From NCBI GenBank assembly GCA_948567375.1, contig OX419762.1, forward strand, positions 53,896,841 through 53,960,840: DNA of 64,000 nucleotides, given 5' to 3'. The notes under the pieces are model-generated. The model saw only the letters and a program-made list of their open reading frames with translations. It was not told where the DNA came from and made no database searches. Each line of letters opens with the position of its first letter. The first letter of the stretch is position 1. The position numbers were made by a program, and so were the translations under genes. The stretch comes from Lunularia cruciata (taxonomy: Eukaryota; Streptophyta; Marchantiopsida; Lunulariales; Lunulariaceae). This document shows, piece after piece, positions 1 through 9,134 of this stretch.

Positions 1-1454
1 TTCCCCTTTTTTCTAGCCTGATCCGTCTTGGCCTCATTGTCAGAATTGACCTTGCTTGGCCCAAAAGGTTTCCTACAGATTGCTCTTCATCAGATTGGTC
101 ATTGGGTTTCTTTTGTGTAGGTTCTCTTGCTTCCTTGTCTCTTGATTCCTCAATCATCTAAAGCTTCCTATGTCTTTTCCATGCCATCTTCTTTGAGATG
201 GAGGTAGTGTTGAACTTCCTCTTCTTTTCCTTCTTGAGTGGGAATATGAATTCTCTCAATTGTAGGCATTGTTCATCAACTGCTTTCATTTTTTTTCAGC
301 TCCATTTGTTGAGGTCATTTGGGGTACTCTTCAAAGTAGGATGGCGCCACATATGACATAAAACCCTTATTTATCTTCTTTTATACATAGGTTGTTTTTC
401 TATGTAGAAGTGGGCAAAAAATGGCATTAGGTAATGAGGAATAGGTCCATAAAAATGCCATACAACTTCTACATGTATTTATGAAAGATGAAGCCCTAGT
501 CAAATGGGTTGCTAGAGAAGACATATTCAAAGAACAAAACATGTGAATTGGTCAAGTAGGTGGTTATTTGGATTTGAAGATCTTCATCAACACTCCTATT
601 ATTCCTTTTTATGTTGGGTTTTGTAGTTTTCCACTAGCCATCCATTTGATGGGTTCTTGTTGTGGACAAAAGCTTTGGCTATGTGCTTCTACATCTTGTT
701 GGTAATTTCAAATTTGTTATCAAATAGAAATCATCTTGCCACTCTAGCTTCTACTCCCAATGCCTTTCTCCTCTTGAATTACATCCAACACTTCACATTT
801 GCTCATAAAATGTAGAGTGCTACATACTTCATTCCCTTGATCTCCAATGCCATTGCCATTGAGGTGTACTCCCCATTCCACAATAAGAAGCTTAGGTGCA
901 ATTTTCAAAGGAGAGATGCATGATTGATAGGTCTTCAAATTCAACACATTCTTCCACACCATCTTGATAGAAACTTGATCAAATTCACACCACAGTTGAT
1001 TCTTCATGCTCACTTAACTAATTAATCTATGGTGGCTCTTCTTTGACAGAATTTCCAATTTTTGTGCACCTAAGTGTGAATCCTCAACAATGTATTCTCA
1101 GGTTTATGTTGCTCATTTAGCCACCAATAATTGTCCTCATGTGTTAAGCCACCTGCATGACTTTTATGAATATCAAGTACAATAGATTAAATCATCTTGC
1201 AAAAATAGATCTATTGCCTTCCAAAGATTTTACTATTCAAAAAGAGGGTAGCCCACACCCAAAGAGGTGATCCCTCACCCAATGATTACCTTCCTCACAT
1301 TTTTATGGGTTTTGTTATTGGTTATATACATCACCAACTTTCTTGGAGAAAGTTATTCTATCTATTTTAATCTATAAAAAGGAGACAAGTTTCCACACAT
1401 TCCTTTTTATAAATTAACATTTTTAGTGAGAACACTAGAAAAATAAAAATTTCT
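1..1454. other. Unassigned AT-rich left edge
   Basis: I see no gene I can support here. The longest open stretch (minus strand, 744-1013, 89 codons) has no motif I recognise and no splice context. The stretch just before 1455 gives no clear homology to other parts of the window. It probably consists of decayed transposon or intergenic DNA. Confidence 0.4.
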
Positions 1455-2815
1455 CAGTACTACAATAATACTGACATTTAATTTTGATACAACCATGGCT
1501 AATCAAGTTAAGCAATTGGAGTAGAGATTGGCTAGCTTGGCTATAACTCAAAGGAGATCAGATTCAAGTGTTGAGGCTTCCACTCTTATGCTGGTGAAAG
1601 AGATGTCCTTGATTTCATGTGTACATCAACAGTGGTAGATGCATTTGTTGCAATGGCTAGGAGTGCAATACATACTCTTGAACTCTGGAGGAGAATCAAT
1701 AGAGTTGGACCTACAAAGAGGAGAGATTGGTAAACAAGTCAAGTTTCCTTAGTCTTTCACACTTTCTATGATACTACAAACAACATTCATGGCTCCCAAA
1801 AGTCATAGCACAAGTGTGGTAGGTGGTAATGGAGTTTAGGATAGACCAAATACTACATGGACACCTACTTTTATTGAAGCTTTGTATAGCATAACATTAG
1901 GGTGGCTTAGTTGATTATGTGCTCCCCTTTGTTCTTAGCCACCAAAATGTTTACACCGGACGTTGACCCAACTCTAGTGGTCCAATTAGATGCCACTTTG
2001 TGATAGTAGGGATGGTATGGTTACTTCCTCTAGTAGAAAGATGGAGCCAACTTGGTTGAGGAGCATGGGATCTATTTTACTACCAATGGCTTGTGGCAAG
2101 CAATAGTTGCTAGATTATAGGAGTCACTTGCTAGATTTGCATTTGAATGAGCTAGGTTTATACTTGGGATTGTCTTATTGGAAAACCAAAGTGATATGTT
2201 TAGTTTGGTTGGACCTTTAAGGAAGGTCTATACACCATAGAGGATATTATTAGCCTCTAATGCTCAACCCCTTAGGTTAAAGAAGGTTGCAATTCTTGGT
2301 CATGAGCTACGGAAGACCAATGTTGAGAGATGTTCACTTTAGAACTAGATATCTCTAAGGAGTGGCTCTACCTAGTACATCACACATGAGGAGCTCATTT
2401 TCCAAATTCAACCCAACTATCTAGTCAATAGTTTTGTTATGAGAACCCATGTCATTGCAATAATAGTAGAGTAATATGATGTGTTAGTTGGTGGAGCAAT
2501 GTTGTGGTTTGTTGCCTTGTAACCTTTAGAAATCACACCTATTGCTTGGAAATATTTGGTAAAGGGATTATGCCTATTGAATTTTTTTGGTGTGATCAAC
2601 ATTGGACTGGCTCCGGTATTACAAATAGACATATAGGTTTAGAGGTACTTATATTTGGAGAGGGATGAGATTGATGAGACTAAGTCTCTATGCATCATGT
2701 GGGACACTTTGTCTACCAGTATCTTGCATTAGAAGTAATGTCAGCAATTAAGGATAACCAAAAGAACCTACCATCATACATTTCCTTGCTAATAGTACAA
2801 GATTCAAAGAAACAT
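1455..2815 (+). pseudogene. Decayed fragment of the DNMT-encoding retroelement (gag linker, protease, start of DNMT)
   Basis: Read on the plus strand, this stretch aligns by eye, with many substitutions and small indels, to 23390-25115 of the large element at 20357-30100. Shared landmarks in the same order are the ATGGCTA start of the gag-protease linker (1495 versus 23408), the protease segment (about 2240-2520) and the beginning of the methyltransferase domain around motif I (about 2570-2760), where a G-rich LELFGG-type segment has decayed. No reading frame stays open. It stops exactly where the LTR of the chromodomain element begins (2816), so that element cut it off. It is therefore a second, much older copy of the same family; gag, RT and integrase parts are not visible here. 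Confidence 0.75.
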
Positions 2816-3182
2816 TGTAACAATATGGAGTTTAGCAATGTAGTTAGTAAGGCTTACGAAGTAAAGAATAAGCCAAATTAGCTTAGAATATTCTAGAAGC
2901 ATCTAGGAAGCTTCTTAGGAAGCTTCCCAACTAGTTATCTTGTGCCCCAAGTAGGTAGCATCTAGAAGGAAGCTTCTAGAAGCTTCTAAACTAGCTTAGC
3001 TTGCACGCCAAGTAGGCGGCTTCTAGAAGGAAGCTTCTTGAGAAGCTTCTCAAGGGCTTTGTATGCTACCAATACAAACCAAAGCCGAAGCTCATGCTAG
3101 GCATTTGGAGTTTTCACTCATTCAAGTGTCCCAATGTGAGTTTCCATTCTCCTATTTCTCTCCTCGGCCTTGGTCTTTTACA
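2816..3182 (+). repeat. 5' LTR of the chromodomain element (56-bp deletion)
   Basis: It starts TGTAACAATA and ends TTTTACA, and matches 8712-9134 along its length. It is shorter (367 versus 423 bp) because about 56 bp are missing between two copies of a GAAGCTTCTTGAGA-like motif, a typical repeat-mediated deletion. It contains the same clusters of alternating GAA/TTC pentamers as the 3' LTR. Confidence 0.9.
2886..2986 (+). promoter_or_regulatory. Heat-shock-element clusters in 5' LTR
   Basis: At 2886-2898 there is GAATATTCTAGAA, three perfect alternating GAA/TTC units with 2-nt spacers. At 2969-2986 there is GAAGCTTCTAGAAGCTTC, four perfect units in a row. In plants, three or more alternating nGAAn units are the consensus binding site of heat-shock factors (heat-activated ONSEN elements are the known precedent). 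That these sites drive heat-induced transcription here is inference. Confidence 0.65.
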
Positions 3183-3183
3183 T

Positions 3184-3198
3184 TGATATCAAAGTAGG
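3184..3198 (+). other. Primer-binding site (initiator tRNA-Met), decayed
   Basis: TGATATCAAAGTAGG lies one base after the 5' LTR. It matches the plant initiator-Met primer site TGGTATCAGAGCAGG except for three changes, all G-to-A or C-to-T. The intact version of this site is visible in the other chromodomain element near 46017-46029 on the minus strand. Confidence 0.8.
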
Positions 3199-3570
3199 AA
3201 TGGGATGGATAGAATTTATGGACCACCAAATCCACTTCCGCCAAACCATTGGGATTTTCATGTCCAAATATTACCTAAGCATCATTTCACACAATTCATC
3301 ACCTTGTGCTTTGGGCAGGATTTCTACATGTGATCACCGTGTCTAAGGAACCCTTGATACTTCGGGTTGTAACTTATGGAGAACAGTGGACATGCTGCAT
3401 CTATGTGCTAATCAATTAGATAAATTTGGAGTAGTGGGATAGAGTAGTAGCTATGGCGGCAATACCGGACGTTATCCTTCTGATGCAGCAACAAATTGAG
3501 CACCTTACTTGATTGCTAGATGAACAAGATTAGCAACAACAAGAACATTTAGAGAGAGCGCCAATTTGAG

Positions 3571-4370
3571 ATGGAGAAGATTGCATTTGATTTCCAAAAC
3601 CCAAGGTGTTTGAAGGCAAAGAATCTTTCGGGCATAGTGGAGAATTTTGTGTTTGACTGCAAATGTTACTTTGAAGCCACCAATCTTCAAGATGAACAAA
3701 AACAATTCTCTTGGCTTCTAGCCAATAAGATGGTGTGGCAAAACTTTTTTGGCGATTCCAAGTGAAGCAAGAAGAACAACATATTGTTGCACCAATTTTG
3801 ACATGGGCAGAATTCAAGGATGCAATATTGGGTTGTTTTCAAACTATAAAATGCCACCCGATTCGCACAAGATAAATTAGCAGAGTTGAAGCAAGTTAGC
3901 TCAGTAAGGAGCTACATCACACAACTTCAAAACATCATCATGCAGATTCTAAATATACAAGAAGGTGAAGTTCTAGATCGATTTGTGCGGGGATTGAAGT
4001 CACAAACCAAATTGGAGGTGACCATGTGGGAACCACAAAACATAGAAGAAGCCATGCAATTGGCTGAGTGCTTTGATTCCTTGGTGGCGACAACTTGGTC
4101 TTGACCTCAACCTACACAAGGCCTACCAGTACACTATGCACGGGTGGAAGAACCGGCACCAATGGAGATTGATGTTATCCAACAGAGACCACTTGGTACA
4201 ACGGATAAAGAAAGATTGTGACAAAATGGAGGTTGTTTTTATGGTCACCAAGTTGGACATCGCATTGTTGAATGCACACTTAGGAATATGCGACCTCAAC
4301 AAGTTGCCCAGATGGAGTTTGTGGAATAGAATGATTAGGGAAACAAGGTATCCCAATAGGAGATTTTGAG
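3571..4370 (+). pseudogene. gag relic of the chromodomain element
   Basis: Two in-frame open pieces (3571-3765 and 3886-4104) and a shifted one (to about 4370) show the usual retrotransposon gag layout. A charged alpha-helical segment with DFQNPRCLKAK and a CYFEATNLQDEQK-type block is followed by RSYITQLQNIIMQ and LDRFVRGLKSQTKLEV, which resemble the Retrotrans_gag family. No intact CCHC knuckle is readable; the region where one is expected (4230-4330) is frameshifted. It would encode the capsid/nucleocapsid precursor and is clearly non-functional. Confidence 0.7.
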
Positions 4371-4392
4371 CTGCCTATTGGAAGCTTGATTA

Positions 4393-4770
4393 GTGATTAG
4401 CCTTCCTATGGGATTGAAGGCTCAACTTATGCAAGTTTGCTTCACTTGCAAGGTACAATATCTAATTGGGATTGTTGATTCTGGAAGTTCAAAGAATTGC
4501 ATGTCTATGCAAGTTGCAAAGGAATTGGGTATACCTATCAAGCCAATGATTGGGAGTAGTTTGATGATGGCGGATGGTAGAAAGGGTTCTGCATTCCGCA
4601 CCTCACATCCTATTATCTTCAAGATTGGGAAGGAGTATTTGGAGTGAGATTTGTAGTGACACCTCTACATTATGATATCATTCTGGGTCTACCTTGGCTT
4701 GAATGTCATAAGGTTCAATTCGATTGGACCCAACAACAAATTCAAGTACAACACCAAGGTATGAATTTCT
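4393..4770 (+). pseudogene. Aspartic protease relic of the chromodomain element
   Basis: The reading shows GIVDSGSSKNCMS, the catalytic D-S-G-S motif of retropepsin-like proteases in Ty3/gypsy pol. It is followed by the flap-like segment LMMADGRKG and, after a frameshift near 4647, by the second hydrophobic-Gly block YDIILGLPWLE. The order and spacing fit a protease at the N-terminus of pol. It lies directly downstream of gag and upstream of RT. Confidence 0.8.
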
Positions 4771-5099
4771 GATTAGGTTGTTTGGCACCTCTGAGTAAGA
4801 CTTCTAAGAATAGTCAGTCCCAAGATGGGAAGTTTGTTGAGAAGGTAGCCATAGAGCAAACCTTGAAAGGAGATAAGTCCCAGGATGGGAAGTTTGCCTG
4901 GAAGGCAAACATGGAGCAAGCTTGGAAGAGAGATGAGTCCCTAGAAGGGAAGTTGGTTAGTAAAGCAGCCATAGAGCAAGCTTTGGAGGAAAATAAGTCT
5001 GTATTCGCAATGTGGATCAAGCCGATTGCACAAGAAAAATCTAGGGAGGGTCAAGGGCCTCATCAAGCAATGGTTGATTGGATAGTTCAGGAGTTTGCG

Positions 5100-6500
5100 G
5101 ACGTGTTTCTAGATGATCTACCAAAGAGATTACCCTCTGATCAAGGTATGCATTTCAAGATTGAGTTATTGCCAAGGAGTAACTCTAGTGAGTAGACCAA
5201 TCTATTGGCTCTCACCAAAGGAGTTGGAGGAGTTGCAAACAATACTTATAGAGTTGTTGGAGATGGACTTCATACAACATAGTACCTCTCCTTGGGGAGC
5301 ACTAGTACTATTTGTTCCAAAGAAGGATGGAGGACTTCATTTTTGTATTGATTACCGTGGGCTCACTAAGCAAACCGTGAAGAATGCATATCCCTTGCCT
5401 CGGATCAATGACTTGCTTGATCAACTAAGTGGAGCACGCTACTTTTCCAAGTTGGATTTTTGCAGCGGCTACTAGCAAATTCCTATTGATAGAGAGGATG
5501 TGCAAAAGACTACCTGTCGCACAAGGTATGGGCATTTTGAGTGGAGAGTTCTACCTTTTGGACTCACTAATGCTCCAACAGTCTTCATGGATCAGATGCA
5601 TCGGGTGTTGGATGGACTATTGGATTGGTCCGGGGTGGTGTTCTTGGATGATATCTTAATCTAAAGTAAGACAAAGGCAGAACACATGAATCATGTGCAA
5701 GAAGTCCTAAGATGACTACAACAATGAAAATTTTACTGCAAGAAATCAAAGTGTTCCTTTTTGCAAAAGGAGGTTACCTTCTTGGGTCATAAGATCTCAT
5801 CACAGGGGATCAAGATGGAAGAAGAGAAAATCAAGGCCATTACTGATTGGCCTACCCCAAAGAATGCTACAGAAGTACATGTGTTCAGTGGATTGGCCAG
5901 TTTTTACGCTCATGTGGCTGCACCATTGACTGACCTCTTGGGAAAGAACTTGAGCTTCCAATGGACCACCAAGCATGAAGAAGCATTCCAAAAGTTAAAG
6001 CATATGGTGTCTTCAAGACCTATTCTTCAACCATATGATCCTCAACTATCTTGCATGGTTGATTTTGATATTTCTAACTTTACAATTAGAGTTGTGTTGC
6101 AACAAGAATTCTCAGATGGACTACATCCCATTGCCTTTGTGTCTCGCCAACTAAATACAACTGAAAGAAACTACTCTTCTCAAGATAAGGAACAACTTGC
6201 AATGGTATATGCCACCAAGGTATGGAGGCATTATCTCTTGGAGAAACACGTGATCATGTGAATTGATCACAAGCCATTGTTGCAGACCTTACACTTGGAA
6301 CACATGAAGAGTCGGCATCATTGATGGGAAGAGCAATGCCAATTGTTTGACATCAAACTTGAGTACAAACCAGGTCAGTTCCATGTCATCCCTGATGCTC
6401 TATCACGACGACCTGATTTGAAGTCTCTTCCTCTCATCACGGTGACAATTACGACGATGTCAATTGATCCCAAGGTCCATAATGAGTTTTTGTCAACTTT
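5100..6500 (+). pseudogene. RT / RNase H relic of the chromodomain element
   Basis: Reverse transcriptase landmarks occur in order: [60 protein letters not shown] and the catalytic FLDDIL (about 5640-5660; canonical F/YxDD). RNase H follows, with QPYDPQL...MVDFDISN, SSQDKEQLAMVYA and IDHKPLLQTL. Stops (for example after the SGY block and before SKTKAEH) and frame changes show it is dead. The family reaction is synthesis of element cDNA from RNA in virus-like particles. Confidence 0.88.
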
Positions 6501-6522
6501 ATAACAAGATCCCTTCTTCCAA

Positions 6523-8250
6523 ATGGTACATGGTTGTCTGCCAATAGGCAATAAGGAATACAACACCTTGTTCAAGGAAGGCCTTCTATTCCATGCGGAC
6601 CGGATCTATGTTCTAGCCAAAGGGGATCTCCGACTTACGTGCTTTCAGGAAGCCCATGATCTACCAATAGCTGGTCACATGGAGGTAGACAAGACCTTGG
6701 GTACCCTCCAATGCCAATGGTGGTGGCCCAACATGCCACGAGATGTTCAAGCGTTTGTCCGATTGTGTGAGAGTTGTCAACGTAACAAGGCCAATAACCA
6801 GAAGCCGAGTGGACTCATTCAGCCACTTCCCATTCCAACTAGTCATTGTGTAATACTCCGAGGACAGGAGAAGAGAGAAAACACAGATTGCACACTCAAA
6901 CAATCGATGCCCCAAAGGACCTTCTCTTTATTATATAGACAAAGAGGATCTCCTCCAAGGAAGCTCCACCATAGGATTAGGGACATAGATAGATGACATG
7001 TCAGCAAGCTCCACCCTTGGATTACTTACTTGGATGGGTGACATGTCTGGTCTAGGTCCTTTCTGGTTGGTCAAACAAGCTTTGATCGGAGGGAATCTTT
7101 TAGGGAATCTTGTTGTAGGAATCTCAGAATCACGTGAGTAAGGTACCGTTGGAAAGCTCTCGACAAGACAAAGCAGGGGGAGGGAAGACCAGCTTTTCCT
7201 TTGTTGGGGAAGGAATCTGCACATTTTCGAGGCCTAATTCATCCGTTTAGGCCTCCAAAATTGCCTTCAAAGATTTCAGGCATATTTTGGTTCCTACTCT
7301 ATTAGTAGAAGTCCCCTTTTGGTGATACCTCTTTCTGATCTGTTTAGTCCATCATGTGTAATATCCTTCCAGATGTTACCAAACCAATTCTCACCTTTAA
7401 ATCACATGTCTAGCTATTGGTTCTAAGGTTCTCAAGTCTCTTTCAGTTTTTGCCCTATTAGTTGAAGTACTCTTTTGGTGATACTTCTATCTTATCTATT
7501 TTGACCATCATGTATAACATCATTCTAGATGTTACCAAACCGAATTTCACATCTAGATCATATGGCTAGCTCTTGGTATTACACATTGGGAACATGTGAG
7601 CTTAGATCTCATCACTTCCTTGCCCAAGACACAACAAGGTCACACAGCAATTGTGGTGTTTGTGGATAAGCTTAGTAAGCAAATCCATTTGACACCAATG
7701 GTTGATATTGTGGATGCTCCAACCTTGGTGCAACTCTTCTTCAATAATGTATTCAAACATCATGGGATGCCACATGTACTCATCTCCAACCGTGATCCTT
7801 GTTTCACCAGAAATTTTTGGCAAGCCCTCTTCTAGATACTTGGCACCAAGCTTGCTTTGTCCACAACCTATCATCCTCAAACTGATGTACAAATTGAACG
7901 TGCAAATTGCACCTTGGAAGACATGCTTCGTGCCTTTGTTAACATTCACCATACCAATTGGGATGAATATATTGCAGTTGTGGAGTTTGCATACAACAAT
8001 TCTAAACAAGCAAGCACTGGATTCTCTCCTTTCTTTCTCAATTTTGGCCAAGATCCACTTGTCCCATATTCTCTTCTTGCTCCTCCCCCGTCTTAGGTTC
8101 CTCATACTTCAACGTTCTTGACCACCATATCCAAATCTCTCCAGCATGCCAAATCTCACCTCCTTGTTGCTCACAATCATCAAAAACAATATACGGACCA
8201 CCATCATTGTGATCTCACCTTTGAAGTTGGTGATAAAGTTATGTTATCCT
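6523..8250 (+). pseudogene. Integrase relic, split by a solo LTR
   Basis: Upstream of the solo LTR is the HHCC zinc-binding domain (EAHDLPIAGH...LCESC). Downstream, from 7584, comes the catalytic core: SLDLITSLP (first Asp), VLISNRDPCF where the second catalytic Asp is expected but Asn is read, and TDVQIERANC (Glu), followed by FAYNNSKQASTGFSPFF. Removing 6849-7583 plus one CATTG copy restores the coding junction at the start of the core. The Asp-to-Asn change, together with a stop at the end of the ...FWQALF segment, means the enzyme is dead. Confidence 0.85.
6849..7583 (+). repeat. Solo LTR (TGTAATAC family) with 5-bp target duplication CATTG
   Basis: It has perfect 8-bp terminal inverted repeats (TGTAATAC...GTATTACA) and is flanked by CATTG at 6844-6848 and 7584-7588. 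No coding sequence lies inside. The same LTR recurs at 32947, 35677, 46030, 47670 (inverted) and 58057. It carries an internal tandem duplication of about 150 bp in its last part (each unit includes a CTATTAG...CTTTTGGTGATAC block). It arose by insertion followed by LTR-LTR recombination. Confidence 0.92.
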
Positions 8251-8469
8251 CTAGTAATCCACCCCTCCTACTTGATACATAAGTTTGTAAACTTGCCCCT
8301 AATTGGATAGGACCTTTTGATGTCACCCAAGAGAGATAATTCCAAATTGTCTCTCTTGTTGCTTATCAACTTGCCTTGCCTTGTCATATGCGCATCCATC
8401 TTGTCTTTAATGTTTCCAAGTTGAAACCCTTTGTTCCTAACCCTTGTTCTTTTTCCTCTTGAGTCCACC

Positions 8470-8692
8470 CTCCTCCTCCCTCTATCCCTATCAATGATCA
8501 TGAGGAGTACAAAGTTGATCATATCCTTGCGTGTCGCCACATCCAACAAGGACGCAAACAACATACAGAGTACAAGGTCCTTTGGAAAGTGTATCCCCTT
8601 CATGATGCCACATGGGAACCTCTTTCTCACCTCCAAAATGCACAGATGGCCATCCAGGAGTTTGAAGCTTCAATGACGACAAAGACGTCACC
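8470..8692 (+). pseudogene. Chromodomain at integrase C-terminus
   Basis: The reading EEYKVDHILACRH, EYKVLWKVYPLHDATWEP, then an alpha-helical tail, is the chromodomain pattern (Y-x-V-E-x-I ... Y-L-V-K-W-x-G-Y ... T-W-E-P). In chromoviruses this domain steers integration to particular chromatin marks. Here the Gly-Tyr position is altered (KVYP), and the segment sits in frame just before the purine tract and 3' LTR, as expected. Confidence 0.85.
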
Positions 8693-8696
8693 AACT

Positions 8697-8710
8697 AGCA
8701 ATGGGGGAAT
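8697..8710 (+). other. Polypurine tract of the chromodomain element
   Basis: A short purine-rich run (AATGGGGGAA core) lies directly before the 3' LTR start TGTAAC at 8712, the place where plus-strand DNA synthesis is primed in LTR retroelements. Confidence 0.6.
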
Positions 8711-8711
8711 A

Positions 8712-9134
8712 TGTAACAATAAGGAGTTTAGCGACGTTAGTAAGGCTAACAAATTAAAGAATAAGCCAAATTAGTCTAGAATATTCTAGAAGCATCTAGG
8801 AAGCTTCTTAGGAAGCTTCCCAACTAGTTATTTTGCGCCCCAAGCAGCTAGCTTCTAGAAGGAAGCTTCTAGAAGCTTCTAAACTAGCTTAGCTTGCAAG
8901 CCAAGTAGACGGTTTCTAGAAGAAAGCTTCTTGAGAAGCTTCCTAGTTAACTTGGCTTGCACTCTAACAAAGCAGCTTGGGGAAGCTTCTTGAGAATCTT
9001 CTCAAGGGCTTTGTATGCTACCTTTAAATACCAAAGCCAAAGCTCATGCTAGGCATTCAGAGTTTTCCCTCATTCAAGTGTCCCAATTTGAGTTTCCGTT
9101 TTCCTATTTCTCTCCTCGGCCTTGGTCTTTTACA
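8712..9134 (+). repeat. 3' LTR of the chromodomain element
   Basis: It starts TGTAACAATA and ends TTTTACA, and is 423 bp long. It matches the 5' LTR apart from substitutions and the extra 56 bp at about 8943-9000. It holds heat-shock-element clusters and a TTTAAATA box (about 9022-9029) placed downstream of them, a plausible promoter layout. Confidence 0.9.
8779..8942 (+). promoter_or_regulatory. Heat-shock-element array in 3' LTR
   Basis: There are three clusters: GAATATTCTAGAA at 8779-8791, GAAGCTTCTAGAAGCTTC at 8862-8879 (four uninterrupted units, preceded by TTCTAGAA at 8853-8860), and TTCTAGAA plus GAGAAGCTTC at 8914-8942. A TATA-like TTTAAATA lies about 80 bp downstream of the last cluster. 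The motif density in about 165 bp is far above what surrounding AT-rich DNA shows. Confidence 0.7.

Larger units (their letters stand above)
2816..9134 (+). mobile_element. Chromodomain Ty3/gypsy LTR retrotransposon with heat-shock-element LTRs
   Basis: A nearly complete but inactive Ty3/gypsy element. It has two LTRs (2816-3182 and 8712-9134, both TG...CA), a primer-binding site at 3184, gag, aspartic protease, RT, RNase H, integrase, a C-terminal chromodomain and a purine-rich tract before the 3' LTR. The gene order PR-RT-RH-IN-chromodomain is that of plant chromoviruses. Numerous stops and frameshifts interrupt every domain. A 735-bp solo LTR of another family sits inside the integrase. 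The flanks (aacat on the left, tttgg on the right) do not match, so no target-site duplication is visible; the ends may have been altered by recombination or deletion. Confidence 0.9.
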
